A stretch of 53,142 nt of DNA from Variovorax soli NBRC 106424 (GCF_001591385.1 NZ_BCUU01000029.1:1-53142); one strand, 5' to 3'; counted from the first letter of the stretch, positions 16,326-24,692 are shown. The notes: a model not told the origin generated them from the letters alone. Program-made: numbers and translations.

Positions 16326-16349
16326 CGCTCAGGGTTGCAGGTGAGCGCT
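16324..16349 (+). terminator. hairpin at the end of the two-gene unit
   Basis: AGCGCTCA/TGAGCGCT forms a perfect 8-bp stem with a 10-base loop, starting inside the TAG stop codon. No T-run follows, so efficiency is uncertain. A further copy of AGCGCTCA occurs at 16482-16489. Confidence 0.5.
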
Positions 16350-16639
16350 TGGTTGAGAAAAGGGTCGTCTGGCAGCGGTAAGGCTCTTCACCCCACCCCT
16401 TCACTCAGAACCCGGTGAGAGGTCAACCCGCAAATGGCCGTTTGCAGGTCTGCTATCAGCAGCGTTACTGCCTCACAGCCGAGCGCTCATGAAGGACTGC
16501 AACCAGTCTGCAGCAGCCCGTACGGGTGACCTCGCAGCGGGGCTTCCGCTACACGCGCCGACGCAGTGTTCTCCTACACCCGCCTCCCGCCCGCAGTGCA
16601 AGCATGGAGCGTTCAAGCCACACCCGAGCAGGAGCACCC
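16350..16639. other. gene-poor gap
   Basis: About 290 bases without a convincing gene. It holds a near-palindrome GCAAATGGCCGTTTGC around 16430-16445 and repeated TTGCAGGT and AGCGCTCA words. Confidence 0.35.
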
Positions 16640-17020
16640 ATGCGGACAACAACCTTCGGCACCATGAGCGGAACAACCAGCGACACACTGCGCGGCTGGG
16701 TTCGAGAAGCCATTGAATGCGACGACCGGCGGCACAGCATGCCGCACGAGCACACGGCCGCCCTGGCAGGCGGCATCGGCCTGATCCTCAGCGCCTTGAT
16801 CGTGCCGGGCCGCACGGCAGCCGTCTTGCAGGCCGCTGCCGGCGGCGCGTTGCTGCTGCGGGCGGCGGCAGGGCGCGACGGCATCCGCAAGTGGAGCGGC
16901 GCCGAGGGCGCGCGGCCGGCGACCGAGCTGGACGACAACACGGACAGCGCCACCACCACCAACACCACTACCACGGGCGTGCCCACCGCGACCCGGGGCA
17001 CGAACGAGATGGGAATGTGA
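16640..17020 (+). CDS. small membrane-associated hypothetical protein, 126 aa
   Basis: The ATG at 16640 follows GGAGCACCC, a good ribosome site; longer versions of the frame have none. A hydrophobic segment (HTAALAGGIGLILSALIVPG) and a second (AAVLQAAAGGALLLRAAAG) form a hairpin reminiscent of DUF2892/YgaP-like membrane domains. The C-terminal 35 residues are low complexity, rich in Thr, Asn and Asp. Function is unknown. It is convergent with the MarR gene. Confidence 0.65.
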   Translation: MRTTTFGTMSGTTSDTLRGWVREAIECDDRRHSMPHEHTAALAGGIGLILSALIVPGRTAAVLQAAAGGALLLRAAAGRDGIRKWSGAEGARPATELDDNTDSATTTNTTTTGVPTATRGTNEMGM

Positions 17021-17064
17021 GCGCGCGTGTGAGCGCGCCGCAGGGCAGGGCGCCGGGCACAGCA

Positions 17065-17084
17065 GGGCGGCAGTTCAGCCGCCC
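17065..17084. terminator. hairpin between convergent genes
   Basis: GGGCGGC-AGTTCA-GCCGCCC lies between the convergent small-membrane-protein and MarR genes and overlaps the MarR stop codon. There is no T-run. Confidence 0.4.
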
Positions 17085-17560
17085 CGGCAGGTCGCCACCT
17101 TGTGCAGCAGCTCCACCAGGATCATCCGCTCCCCCTGGCTGAGACTGCCCAGCGCGTCCTGTTCTCCTGCAAGGACAGACTCGGTGGCCTTCCTCGCCAG
17201 CGCCGCGCCTTCTCGGGTCGTGCGCAGGTGCTGCGCCCGCCGGTCGGTGGCGTGCGGAATGCGCTGCACCAGCCCGCGCTTTTCCAGCCGGTCGATCCAG
17301 GCCGCGATGTTGGGCGCTGTCACCGCCAGCGCCTTGGCCAGCCGGGTGGCCGAGACGTCGGGGTTTTCGTGGATGAGGGCGAGCACGGTGTATTCCACCG
17401 GCCGCAGCTCGAATGGCGCGCCCACCTGCTCGGCAAAGACGGCGTTGGTGACGATGGAGGCCTGCGCCAGCTGGTAGCCCAGCAACAGATGAAGGGATGC
17501 TTCGCTCAGGCGCCCGGCGGGCGTGGTGTCGGCGGGAAGGCTGCTGCGGCTCTTGGACAT
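17075..17560 (-). CDS. MarR-family transcriptional regulator
   Basis: This 161-aa protein has the MarR winged-helix core: LRPVEYTVLALIHENPDVSA, then TRLAKALAVTAPNIAAWIDR, then LEKRGLVQRIPHATDRRAQH (wing), with a helical C-terminus. MarR proteins are dimers that usually repress a divergent gene and release DNA when they bind phenolic ligands. Here the divergent gene is a tannase/feruloyl-esterase lipoprotein, so a phenolic acid is the likely inducer. The 170-base gap has repeated TACTTAA sites. Confidence 0.93.
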   Translation of the reverse strand: MSKSRSSLPADTTPAGRLSEASLHLLLGYQLAQASIVTNAVFAEQVGAPFELRPVEYTVLALIHENPDVSATRLAKALAVTAPNIAAWIDRLEKRGLVQRIPHATDRRAQHLRTTREGAALARKATESVLAGEQDALGSLSQGERMILVELLHKVATCRGG

Positions 17561-17596
17561 CGGGGTCGATTGTGGCGTGCCGGCAGGTAGTTCAGG

Positions 17597-17683
17597 TACT
17601 TAATGGTATTCATTGGCCAAGCGCCGGGAACATGAATGGTGTCTACTGGAAAACGCTAAATAGTTATTGAACATACTTAAGTA
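17597..17683. promoter_or_regulatory. paired TACTTAA sites, putative MarR operators
   Basis: TACTTAA occurs at 17597-17603 and again inside the perfect palindrome TACTTAAGTA at 17674-17683. One is near each divergent start, in an AT-rich stretch. This suits a MarR dimer controlling both genes. Confidence 0.5.
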
Positions 17684-17732
17684 AATTAGGCAGGAGACGC
17701 CAATCTCGAGCGTCGTCGCAAGGAGACCTATC

Positions 17733-19436
17733 TTGAAAAGCTCTGCATCCCTGGTTGTGGTTGCCACCGTGCTGGCCGCGTGCGGCGGTGGTGGTGGCGG
17801 CGGGATCACCACGCCGCCTCCCTCGTCGTCGCTGCCCGTGCTGGGCGAGGCCACCGGCGCCACCCTGAACAACTGCGCGGCGCTCGCCAATTTCGGCTTT
17901 GCCAACACCACCATCTCCGCGGCCACGTCCATTGCGGCGGGCACGCTCACCGTGGCCGGCAAGCCGGTGCCGGCGCATTGCCAGGTGCGCGGCAAGATGT
18001 TCGAGCGCATCGGCACGGTGGACGGGCAGCCCTATGCCATCGGCTTCGAGATGCGCCTGCCCATCAACTGGAACGGGCGCTTCTTCTACCAGGCCAACGG
18101 CGGCGTGGACGGCAACATCGGCACCGCCGCCGGCCCCGTGGGCGGCGGCGGCCCGCTGGACAACGCGCTGAACATGGGCTTTGCGGTGATCAGCTCCGAT
18201 GCGGGCCACCCGGCGCCCACGCCTTTCTTCGGCATCGACCCGCAGGCGCGGCTGGACTACGGCTACCAGGCGGTGGCCAAGCTCACGCCCATGGCCAAGC
18301 GGCTGATTGCCACGGCCTACGGCAAGGGGCCGGACCGTTCGTACATCGGCGGCTGCTCCAACGGCGGGCGCCACACCATGGTGGCCATGTCCCGCTACCC
18401 CGACGACTACGACGGCTACCTGGTGGGCAACCCGGGCTTCCGCCTGCCGCTGGCCGCCGCCGCCAACATGGTGGGCGCGCAGAACTACAACGCGCTGGCC
18501 ACCACGCCGGGCGACCTGGGCACCGGCTTCACGCCGGCCGAGCGCGCGCTGGTGTCCAAGGCGGTGCTGGCCAAGTGCGATGCGCTGGACGGCGCCACCG
18601 ACGGGCTGGTGCAGAGCACCTCGGCATGCCAGGCCACCTTCGACCTGCAGCGCGACGTGCCCACCTGCTCGGGCACGCGTGACGGCACCTGCCTGAGCGC
18701 GGACCAGAAGCAGCGCATCGGCCAGCTGTTTGCCGGCGCGGTGGATGGCGCGGGCAAGAAGTTCTATTCCAGCTTCCCGTACGACTCGGGCCTGGGCACC
18801 AACGGCTGGGCGGTCTGGAAGTTCAACAACTCGCTCAACCTGGATTCGGGCGCCACGGCCTTCATCTGGCAGGTGCCGCCCGAGGCGCAGGCCGGCTTCA
18901 ACGGCCCCAACTTCACGCTCACGGCCAACATCGACACCATCCTGGCGAAGATCACGACCACCAATGCGCTGTACACCGAGAACGCGCTGCAGTTCATGAC
19001 GCCGCCCAACCCCGCGGACCTGAGCACGCTCAAGAAGCGCGGCGCCAAGGCCCTGGTCTACCACGGTACCAGCGACCCGATCTTCTCCAGCGACGACACC
19101 AAGCGCTGGTACGAGGAGCTGACGGCCGCCAACGCCGGCGATGCCACCAACTTCGCGCGCTACTACCAGGTGCCCGGCATGAACCACTGCAGCGGCGGCC
19201 CGGCCACCGACCAGTTCGACATGCTCACGCCGCTGGTGGCCTGGGTGGAGAAGGGGCAGGCGCCCGCATCGGTGGTGGCCTCGGCACGCGGCCCCGGCAA
19301 TGCCGGCGGCGTGAATGCGGACGTGCCGGCTGACTGGGCGGCCGACCGCAAGCGCCCGCTGTGCGCCTACCCCAAGGTGGCGCGCTACAAGGGCGGCGGC
19401 AGCTTGGACGCGGCGGACAGCTTCAGCTGCGTGTAG
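17733..19436 (+). CDS. tannase/feruloyl esterase family lipoprotein
   Basis: This 567-aa protein starts at TTG with AAGGAG nine bases upstream; no better ATG exists. The N-terminus is a lipoprotein signal with lipobox VLAAC, followed by poly-Gly and poly-Pro/Ser spacers. The body is the tannase family: GGCSNGGRH nucleophile elbow with the neighbouring Cys typical of the family, acid loop YHGTSDPIF, and catalytic His in PGMNHCSGG, also beside a Cys for the characteristic disulfide. A lid domain of about 200 residues separates elbow and acid. Relatives cleave gallate, ferulate or other aromatic esters; the PET-derived MHET hydrolase belongs to this superfamily. The mature protein is membrane-anchored. 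The divergent MarR protein probably controls it. Confidence 0.93.
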   Translation: MKSSASLVVVATVLAACGGGGGGGITTPPPSSSLPVLGEATGATLNNCAALANFGFANTTISAATSIAAGTLTVAGKPVPAHCQVRGKMFERIGTVDGQPYAIGFEMRLPINWNGRFFYQANGGVDGNIGTAAGPVGGGGPLDNALNMGFAVISSDAGHPAPTPFFGIDPQARLDYGYQAVAKLTPMAKRLIATAYGKGPDRSYIGGCSNGGRHTMVAMSRYPDDYDGYLVGNPGFRLPLAAAANMVGAQNYNALATTPGDLGTGFTPAERALVSKAVLAKCDALDGATDGLVQSTSACQATFDLQRDVPTCSGTRDGTCLSADQKQRIGQLFAGAVDGAGKKFYSSFPYDSGLGTNGWAVWKFNNSLNLDSGATAFIWQVPPEAQAGFNGPNFTLTANIDTILAKITTTNALYTENALQFMTPPNPADLSTLKKRGAKALVYHGTSDPIFSSDDTKRWYEELTAANAGDATNFARYYQVPGMNHCSGGPATDQFDMLTPLVAWVEKGQAPASVVASARGPGNAGGVNADVPADWAADRKRPLCAYPKVARYKGGGSLDAADSFSCV

Positions 19437-19512
19437 CGCTGGAAAGTCGGGAGTCGGCCATTGGGGCCACAATCGCTGCCGGTTCAGCCAGCAAGCAGCG
19501 ATTGAGACAACG

Positions 19513-19926
19513 ATGGACGACAACTTCGAAGAACGGATCCGCTCGGGCCAGGCCCTGTGCGAATCCATGGGCAACTTCCACGTCACCGGGTGGGAGCCCG
19601 AGCACAAGCGCCTTTCGGCCGCCTTCACCGTGCGGCGCGAGTACTGCCACACCAACGGCACCATCGCGCAGGGCGGCTTCATCACGGCCTGGCTCGACGC
19701 CGCCATGGCCCATGCGGTGATGCATGACACGGGCCACAAGCAGTCCGTCTTCAGCCTCGAGATCAAGGTGAGCTTCTACGACAAGGTCGGCCCGGGCGAA
19801 GGCCGCGTGGAGGCGCGGGTGGTGCGGCGGGGCAAGCGCGTGGCCTTCCTGCAGGCGGTGCTCTACAACGCCGAGGGCCAGCTGGCCGCCGAAGCCACGT
19901 CCACCGGCATGCTGGCGGACCTGTGA
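19513..19926 (+). CDS. PaaI-type hotdog thioesterase
   Basis: This 137-aa protein fits the PaaI/YbgC-like hotdog fold. HTNGTIAQGGFITAWLDAAM contains the central helix and the conserved Asn/Gly and Asp positions, followed by SLEIKVSFYDKVGPGEGRVE and RRGKRVAFLQAVLYNAEGQL. Such enzymes hydrolyse acyl- or aryl-CoA thioesters. Only the last third of a longer open frame is coding; the ATG at 19513 is chosen because family similarity begins there. It lies 76 bases after the esterase gene, so it may be co-transcribed and could act on aromatic CoA esters. Confidence 0.85.
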   Translation: MDDNFEERIRSGQALCESMGNFHVTGWEPEHKRLSAAFTVRREYCHTNGTIAQGGFITAWLDAAMAHAVMHDTGHKQSVFSLEIKVSFYDKVGPGEGRVEARVVRRGKRVAFLQAVLYNAEGQLAAEATSTGMLADL

Positions 19927-19960
19927 GCAGCAGCAGCCCACGCCGGATGATGGTGCGCAC

Positions 19961-20335
19961 TTGAAGATCGACGCCCGCATTGCGACCTGGCTCTGGCGCA
20001 CGCTGGCGGTGGTGTTCATGGTGCTGGGCCTGCTCGGCGTCGTGCTGCCTGTGCTGCCCACCGTTCCGTTCATCATCGCCGCGGCCTGGGCGGGCGGCCG
20101 CGGCTGGCCCGAACTGGAGCGCTGGCTGCTCGGGCACCCCACCTACGGCATTCACATCCAGCGCTGGCGCCAGGGCGGCTTCGTGCCGCGCCGCGCCAAG
20201 CTGGCGGCCATCGCCATGATGGTCATCAGCGCCACCGGGCTGCAGTTCGCGCCCTTGCCGATGGCCGTGAGGATCGTGGTGCCGCTGGTCATGGCCGCCG
20301 TGGCGGCATGGCTGTGGACCCGGCCGGAGCCCTAG
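19961..20335 (+). CDS. DUF454 (YbaN-like) inner-membrane protein
   Basis: This 124-aa protein matches DUF454: LGLLGVVLPVLPTVPFIIAA, then LERWLLGHPTYGIHIQRWRQ, then GFVPRRAKLAAIAMM, with a last hydrophobic segment near the C-terminus. Two or three transmembrane helices are expected. The start is TTG at 19961, since no ATG or GTG lies in frame nearby and the family begins here. Function of the family is unknown. It lies 34 bases after the thioesterase gene and is convergent with the AraC gene. Confidence 0.82.
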   Translation: MKIDARIATWLWRTLAVVFMVLGLLGVVLPVLPTVPFIIAAAWAGGRGWPELERWLLGHPTYGIHIQRWRQGGFVPRRAKLAAIAMMVISATGLQFAPLPMAVRIVVPLVMAAVAAWLWTRPEP

Positions 20336-20345
20336 GCTCTCGCGA

Positions 20346-21377
20346 TCAGGCCAGCCGGTATTCCTGCGGCGACTTGCCCGTCCAGCGCACGAAGGCGTGG
20401 CGGAAGTTGGCCGCGTCGCTGTAGCCCAGCCGGCTGGCGATCTCCTCGTTGGTCATGCGCGTCTTGCGCAGGTACTCGATGGCCAGCACGCGCCGCACCT
20501 CGGCCAGGATCTGGCGGTACGAGGTGTCCTGCGCTTCCAGCCGGCGGCGCAGCGTGCGCGGCTCCATCGACAGTTCGCGCGCCATGGCTTCCAGGTTGGC
20601 AAAGCGCCAGGGCATGTGCTCGATGAGCGCCTGCCGCACCATCGAGGCGATGCCGTTGCTCTGCGTCATGCCGGCCACCACCTGCTGACACATCTCGCGC
20701 GCCGCCTGGTGCGTGCTGGGGTCGGGCAGGCGCGGCGGCAGGCCCACGCGGGCCGGGTCGAGCTTGAGCTCGTTCACCGGCTGGTCGAATTGCACGGGGC
20801 AATGGAACAGCACGCGGTAGGCGCTGGCATGCGCCGGGCTCGGGTAGGCCGCGCGCACGGCCGAGAAGCGGTAGTTGCTGTCGTACAGGTCATGCGCCAG
20901 CGCCTGGTGCGCCGCGAAGGTGAACTCCAGCATGAAGCGGTAGAGCGGGTCGGTGGGGTCGGGCGTGGCCAGTACCTCGTACTGGAACACCGCGTGCGAG
21001 CCTTCGCGGTTGAAGCTCAGGCCCAGGCCCGGCACCGCCATACGGTGGTAGCGCACCGCCAGGTCGATGGCCTCTTCGGCACTGGGGCTGCTGAGCAGCG
21101 CATAGCCATACACGCCGTAGGAGGTGAGCCGCATGCGCGAGCCCGCGCGCAGCGCAATGGTCGGGTCGGGCGTGAGCCGCAGCGCGTTGCGGAACACCTT
21201 GCAGATCTGGTCGCAGGATACGCGCGCGCCGGGCTCCTTCAGCATCGCGTCGTCGAGGCCGCTGCCGGCCAGCACCTCTTCGGGTGCGATCCCATCCTCG
21301 ACCAAAGTGGCAAGCACGGTGGTGATCCGGTGCGGCGTATAGACGCGTGCCTGAAAGTCGAGCGGGGGGCGTTGCAT
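20346..21377 (-). CDS. AraC-family regulator of the OruR/ArgR-like type
   Basis: This 343-aa protein has an N-terminal arabinose-binding-like domain of the kind found in OruR/VirS-type activators (HRITTVLATLVEDGIAPEEV, then RLTSYGVYGYALLSSPSAEE). The C-terminal double helix-turn-helix is AraC type: MARELSMEPRTLRRRLEAQD, then IASRLGYSDAANFRHAFVRW, then TGKSPQEYR. The ATG at 21377 has AAGGAG upstream. It is divergent from the PHA-synthase-like operon, which it probably controls. Confidence 0.92.
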   Translation of the reverse strand: MQRPPLDFQARVYTPHRITTVLATLVEDGIAPEEVLAGSGLDDAMLKEPGARVSCDQICKVFRNALRLTPDPTIALRAGSRMRLTSYGVYGYALLSSPSAEEAIDLAVRYHRMAVPGLGLSFNREGSHAVFQYEVLATPDPTDPLYRFMLEFTFAAHQALAHDLYDSNYRFSAVRAAYPSPAHASAYRVLFHCPVQFDQPVNELKLDPARVGLPPRLPDPSTHQAAREMCQQVVAGMTQSNGIASMVRQALIEHMPWRFANLEAMARELSMEPRTLRRRLEAQDTSYRQILAEVRRVLAIEYLRKTRMTNEEIASRLGYSDAANFRHAFVRWTGKSPQEYRLA

Positions 21378-21537
21378 GTCTGTCTGTCTCCTTCGAAGCC
21401 CTCTTGCGGCCATCATAAGTACAAAGAACAGACGTTCGGTGGGGTGGCCGCGCGCTTGTCCTGAACTCACCGCTCGGCGGCCCCAAAGAACCTTTCTCCT
21501 GTGGCGCGGCTGCGAAAAGATCGCCGCCAGAACAAGA

Positions 21538-21585
21538 GCTTGCGAAGCGAGCCCGAAGCGTGGGAGCCGCGGGCGTTTCGCAAGC
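21538..21585 (+). promoter_or_regulatory. 48-base stem-loop before the hydrolase/PhaC-like operon
   Basis: GCTTGCGAA (21538-21546) pairs with TTCGCAAGC (21577-21585), and an inner GCCCG (21551-21555) pairs with CGGGC (21570-21574). The structure ends just before the ribosome site (AGGAGA). It may be a leader hairpin or a regulator site. Confidence 0.5.
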
Positions 21586-21602
21586 GAGACAGGAGACAAG
21601 GC

Positions 21603-22583
21603 TTGAAACACGAACAGATGCTGGGGCAGGGCAGCGCGCCCATCGGCGGTAGCCACATGCCCGGCCAAACGGGCGCGCCTGCAGCCGCGCGCTTCGTCCA
21701 TGCCAACGGGCTGGACCTGGCCTACGACAGCTTCGGCGAGGAGAGCGCCCCGGCGCTGCTCCTCATCATGGGCCTGGGCACGCAGATGATCGCTTGGGAC
21801 GAGGGCTTCTGCGCCATGCTGGCGGCGCGCGGCTACCGCGTGATCCGCTTCGACAACCGCGACGTCGGGCTGTCCACCCGGATCGAGCACGGCGGCGTGC
21901 CCGACATCGCCGGCCTGCTGGCGCACACGCTGGGTGGCTTCCCGATCAGGCCCGGCAGCGTGCCCTACACGCTGGCCGACATGGCCGACGATGCGGCCGG
22001 CCTGCTCGACGCGCTGGGCATCGAGAGCGCGCATGTGGTGGGCGCCTCGATGGGCGGTGCCATCGGCCAGGAGATGGCGCTGCGGCATCCGCGACGGGTG
22101 CGCACGCTGGTGTCGATCATGGCCACCAGCGGTGCGCCGGGCCTGCCGCCGCCCACGCAGGAGGCGCTGTCGGTGCTGCTCAACCCCACGCCCACCGGGC
22201 GCGAGGCGTACATCGAACGCTACCTGCGGGTGATGCGCATCCTGCGCGGCACGGCCACCACGCCGGAAGACGCAGAGAGAGATGCCGCACGCGCCGAGCG
22301 CGCGTACGGGCGCGGCATCAACCCGCCCGGCTATGCGCGCCAGCTGGCGGCCATCCTGGCCTCGGGCAGCCGGCGCCAGCGCCTGCCGCACCTGCATGCG
22401 CCCACGCTGGTGATCCACGGCGACCGCGATCCGCTGGTGCCCATCGAATGCGGCCGCGACGTGGCCGCCGCGGTGCCCGGCGCCGGCATGCTCAGCATCG
22501 AAGGCATGGGCCACGAGCTGCCCGCCTGGGCCTGGCCGCGCATCGTGGCCGCGGTGGCCGAGCACGCGGTCTGGACGGACTGA
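21603..22583 (+). CDS. alpha/beta hydrolase
   Basis: This 326-aa protein starts at TTG 21603, seven bases after AGGAG; the frame is open further upstream but has no other start signal, and that region folds into a stem-loop. The hydrolase fold is clear: LLLIMGLGTQMIAWDEGFC oxyanion strand, VIRFDNRDVGLST, nucleophile elbow VGASMGGAIGQEMA, acid loop HGDRDPLVP and EGMGHELPAW with the catalytic His. It is the first gene of an operon with PhaE/PhaR-like and PhaC-like genes (gaps 11 and 3 bases), so it may act on polyester or acyl intermediates. This hydrolase family covers many substrates. Confidence 0.9.
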   Translation: MKHEQMLGQGSAPIGGSHMPGQTGAPAAARFVHANGLDLAYDSFGEESAPALLLIMGLGTQMIAWDEGFCAMLAARGYRVIRFDNRDVGLSTRIEHGGVPDIAGLLAHTLGGFPIRPGSVPYTLADMADDAAGLLDALGIESAHVVGASMGGAIGQEMALRHPRRVRTLVSIMATSGAPGLPPPTQEALSVLLNPTPTGREAYIERYLRVMRILRGTATTPEDAERDAARAERAYGRGINPPGYARQLAAILASGSRRQRLPHLHAPTLVIHGDRDPLVPIECGRDVAAAVPGAGMLSIEGMGHELPAWAWPRIVAAVAEHAVWTD

Positions 22584-22594
22584 GGAGCACGCCC

Positions 22595-22942
22595 ATGTCC
22601 GGATCACTCTTTCCCGACCCCATGCAGCTGTGGCGGGAGGCCCTGACGCGCCTGGAGAAGGACGTCAACGCGTTGGCCACCGGCAGCCTCGAATCGCAGG
22701 ACGTGGTGCGCTCCATGCACCAGGTCTCCACCGCATCGCTGGGCATGCAGAGCATGCTCGAGCGCCTGCTGGACGCCTACCTGCGCAAGGCCAACCTACC
22801 CAGCCGCAAGGACGTGGCCGCCTTGGCCGACACGCTGGCGCGCGTCGAAGAAAAGCTGGACCGCCTGCTGCCTGCAGCGCCGCCGCCATCGTCGCGCCCG
22901 GCCCGCACCCGGCGGCCGGCGGCAGCCAAGAAGAAGGATTGA
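22595..22942 (+). CDS. short PhaE/PhaR-like PHA synthase subunit
   Basis: This 115-aa protein is mostly helical. The segment MLERLLDAYLRKANLPSRKD, then VAALADTLARVEEKLDRL, resembles the C-terminal part of PhaE (class III) and PhaR (class IV), where a Y-L-R-x-x-N-L-P-T/S-R motif precedes a coiled coil. Those subunits are usually 180-360 aa, so this is a minimal version. The C-terminus is a basic Pro/Arg/Lys tail. It sits 3 bases before a PhaC-like gene. The ribosome site GGAG is good. It could instead be a phasin-like granule protein. Confidence 0.72.
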   Translation: MSGSLFPDPMQLWREALTRLEKDVNALATGSLESQDVVRSMHQVSTASLGMQSMLERLLDAYLRKANLPSRKDVAALADTLARVEEKLDRLLPAAPPPSSRPARTRRPAAAKKKD

Positions 22943-22945
22943 CGC

Positions 22946-24055
22946 ATGTCCGCCGAGCGCACCGCAGCGGCTGCGACACCGGGGCTGCCCATGGTCGACC
23001 TGGCGCTCACCGAGCGCCTGCGCCAGGAAGTGGAGCGGGCCGTGCAGCGCACCTTCAAGAGCCTGGAGCTGATGGCGGCGCCGCCGCCGGAGGTGGGCGG
23101 CAGCCCCAAGCGCGTGCTGCACCGGCGCGGCACGCTGGAGCTGGTGCACTACCAGCCGGTGGCCAGCGAGGTCTACCGCGTGCCGCTGCTGTTCGTGATG
23201 GCGCCCACCAACAAGGCCTACATCCTGGACCTGGCACCGGGCCAGAGCCTGGTCGGCTTTCTGCTGGAGCGCGGCTACGACGTCTACCTCATCGACTGGA
23301 ACGCGCCCGGGCATGACGAGCGGCACCTGAAGATCGACGACTACGTGCTGGACTTCATCCCCGACTGCATCCGGCGCGTACAGGCCGATTCGGGCGAGGA
23401 CGAGCTCACGCTGGTGGGCTACTGCGCCGGCGGCATGCTCTCGGCCATCTACCAGGCGCTGCACCCCAAGGGGCCGGTGAAGAACCTGGTGTGCTTCACC
23501 ACGCCCGTCGACTTCAGCCGCATGACGCTGTTCCGGTCGATGTCGGACGAGCGCAGCTTCGACCTCGACCGCTTCGTGGAGCAGGTGGGCGTGGTGCCCG
23601 CCGAGATCGTCATGTCGGGCTTCGACGCCCTGCGGCCCGCCAGCCGGGCGGCAGGGCAGATGCGCCTGTGGGACAACCTCTGGAACGACGAGTTCGTGAA
23701 GGGCTTCCGCCGCATGGAGCGCTGGGGCAACGAGACCCTGCCGCTGCCCGGCGGCTACTTCCGGCAGACCACGCGCGAGCTGCTGCGCGAGAACGCGTTG
23801 CACAAGGGCACGCTGAAGATCGGCGGCCGGGTGGTGGACCTGTCGCGCATACGCGTGCCGCTGCTGCACTTCATCGCGCAGTACGACCACATCGTTCCGC
23901 CCGAGTGCGCGCATCCGCTGGTGCAGCGGGCGGGCTCGCGCGACAAGCAGGAAGTGGTGCTGCCCGGCGGGCACGTGAGCATTGCGGCCGGCGCCAACGC
24001 GGTGCGCCGCATGTGGCCGGCGCTGGATGAATGGCTGGAAGGAAGATCGCTATGA
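22946..24055 (+). CDS. phaC: class III-like polyhydroxyalkanoate synthase (PhaC)
   Basis: This 369-aa protein is close to the 350-360 aa of class III/IV PhaC and much shorter than class I enzymes. The lipase-like box is GYCAGG with nucleophile Cys160. The acid is Asp314 in AQYDHIVPP, and the general base is His343 in GGHVSIAAG. DWNAPGHDERHLKIDDYV and PVDFSRM are family hallmarks. It polymerises hydroxyacyl-CoA in the cytoplasm, normally with a PhaE or PhaR partner, here presumably the upstream 115-aa protein. The stop overlaps the GNAT start (ATGA). It is related to but distinct from the class I PhaC usual in Burkholderiales, which is not in this window. Confidence 0.87.
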   Translation: MSAERTAAAATPGLPMVDLALTERLRQEVERAVQRTFKSLELMAAPPPEVGGSPKRVLHRRGTLELVHYQPVASEVYRVPLLFVMAPTNKAYILDLAPGQSLVGFLLERGYDVYLIDWNAPGHDERHLKIDDYVLDFIPDCIRRVQADSGEDELTLVGYCAGGMLSAIYQALHPKGPVKNLVCFTTPVDFSRMTLFRSMSDERSFDLDRFVEQVGVVPAEIVMSGFDALRPASRAAGQMRLWDNLWNDEFVKGFRRMERWGNETLPLPGGYFRQTTRELLRENALHKGTLKIGGRVVDLSRIRVPLLHFIAQYDHIVPPECAHPLVQRAGSRDKQEVVLPGGHVSIAAGANAVRRMWPALDEWLEGRSL

Positions 24056-24678
24056 GCAAGCAGGAAAGCAGCAGCATCACTGGCAGCAGCACGCGCCGCT
24101 ACCCGCGCCAGGTGGACTGCGGTGGCGCGCAGTTGGAGGTGTCGCCGCTGCGCACCGCCGACCGCGAAGCATTGGCCGCACTGGTGGCCACGCTGCCCCC
24201 GCACGACCTGCTGTTTCTGCGCCGCGACATCAGCCACCCCAAGGTGCTCGACGCCTGGATGCGCGCCATCGACACAGGCGAGCTGGCCAGCCTGGTGGCG
24301 CGCACGGAAGACGGCACGCTGGTCGGCTGCACCGCCATCTTCAGCGACCCGCTGAGCTGGTCGCGCCACGTGGGCGAACTGCGCGTGCTGGCCTCGCCCG
24401 ACTGGCGCGGCCGGGGCCTCGGGCGCGTGCTGATCCAGGAGTGCTTCGCGCAGGCGCTGGAACTGGAGCTCACCCGCCTGGTGGCGCAGATGACCACCGA
24501 CCAGCGCGCCGCCATCGCCGTGTTCGAGGACCTGGGCTTCAAGGCCGAGGCGCTGCTGGTCGGCCACGTGATCGACCGCCAGGGCCGGCCGCACGACCTG
24601 GTGCTGCTGGCCCACGACGTCCGCGCGGTGGCCGCGCGCAACGTGTTGTATGGAATGAGCGAAGCCCTCGGCGGCTGA
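24052..24678 (+). CDS. GNAT-family N-acetyltransferase
   Basis: This 208-aa protein has the GNAT acetyl-CoA site: LRVLASPDWRGRGLGRVLIQ (motif A with R-G-R-G-L-G), then QRAAIAVFEDLGFKAEALLV (motif B). It overlaps phaC by four bases and has AAGGAAG as ribosome site, so it is translationally coupled. The substrate is unknown; it could be an amino group of a small molecule or of a partner protein. A longer start at 24031 is possible but lacks a ribosome site. Confidence 0.88.
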   Translation: MSKQESSSITGSSTRRYPRQVDCGGAQLEVSPLRTADREALAALVATLPPHDLLFLRRDISHPKVLDAWMRAIDTGELASLVARTEDGTLVGCTAIFSDPLSWSRHVGELRVLASPDWRGRGLGRVLIQECFAQALELELTRLVAQMTTDQRAAIAVFEDLGFKAEALLVGHVIDRQGRPHDLVLLAHDVRAVAARNVLYGMSEALGG

Positions 24679-24692
24679 AAGGAGGAGGTCTT

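Noticed and set aside
17664..19766. A 700-codon minus-strand frame across the tannase-family gene
   Set aside because: It is the antisense shadow of the esterase, which has a lipobox and all catalytic residues.
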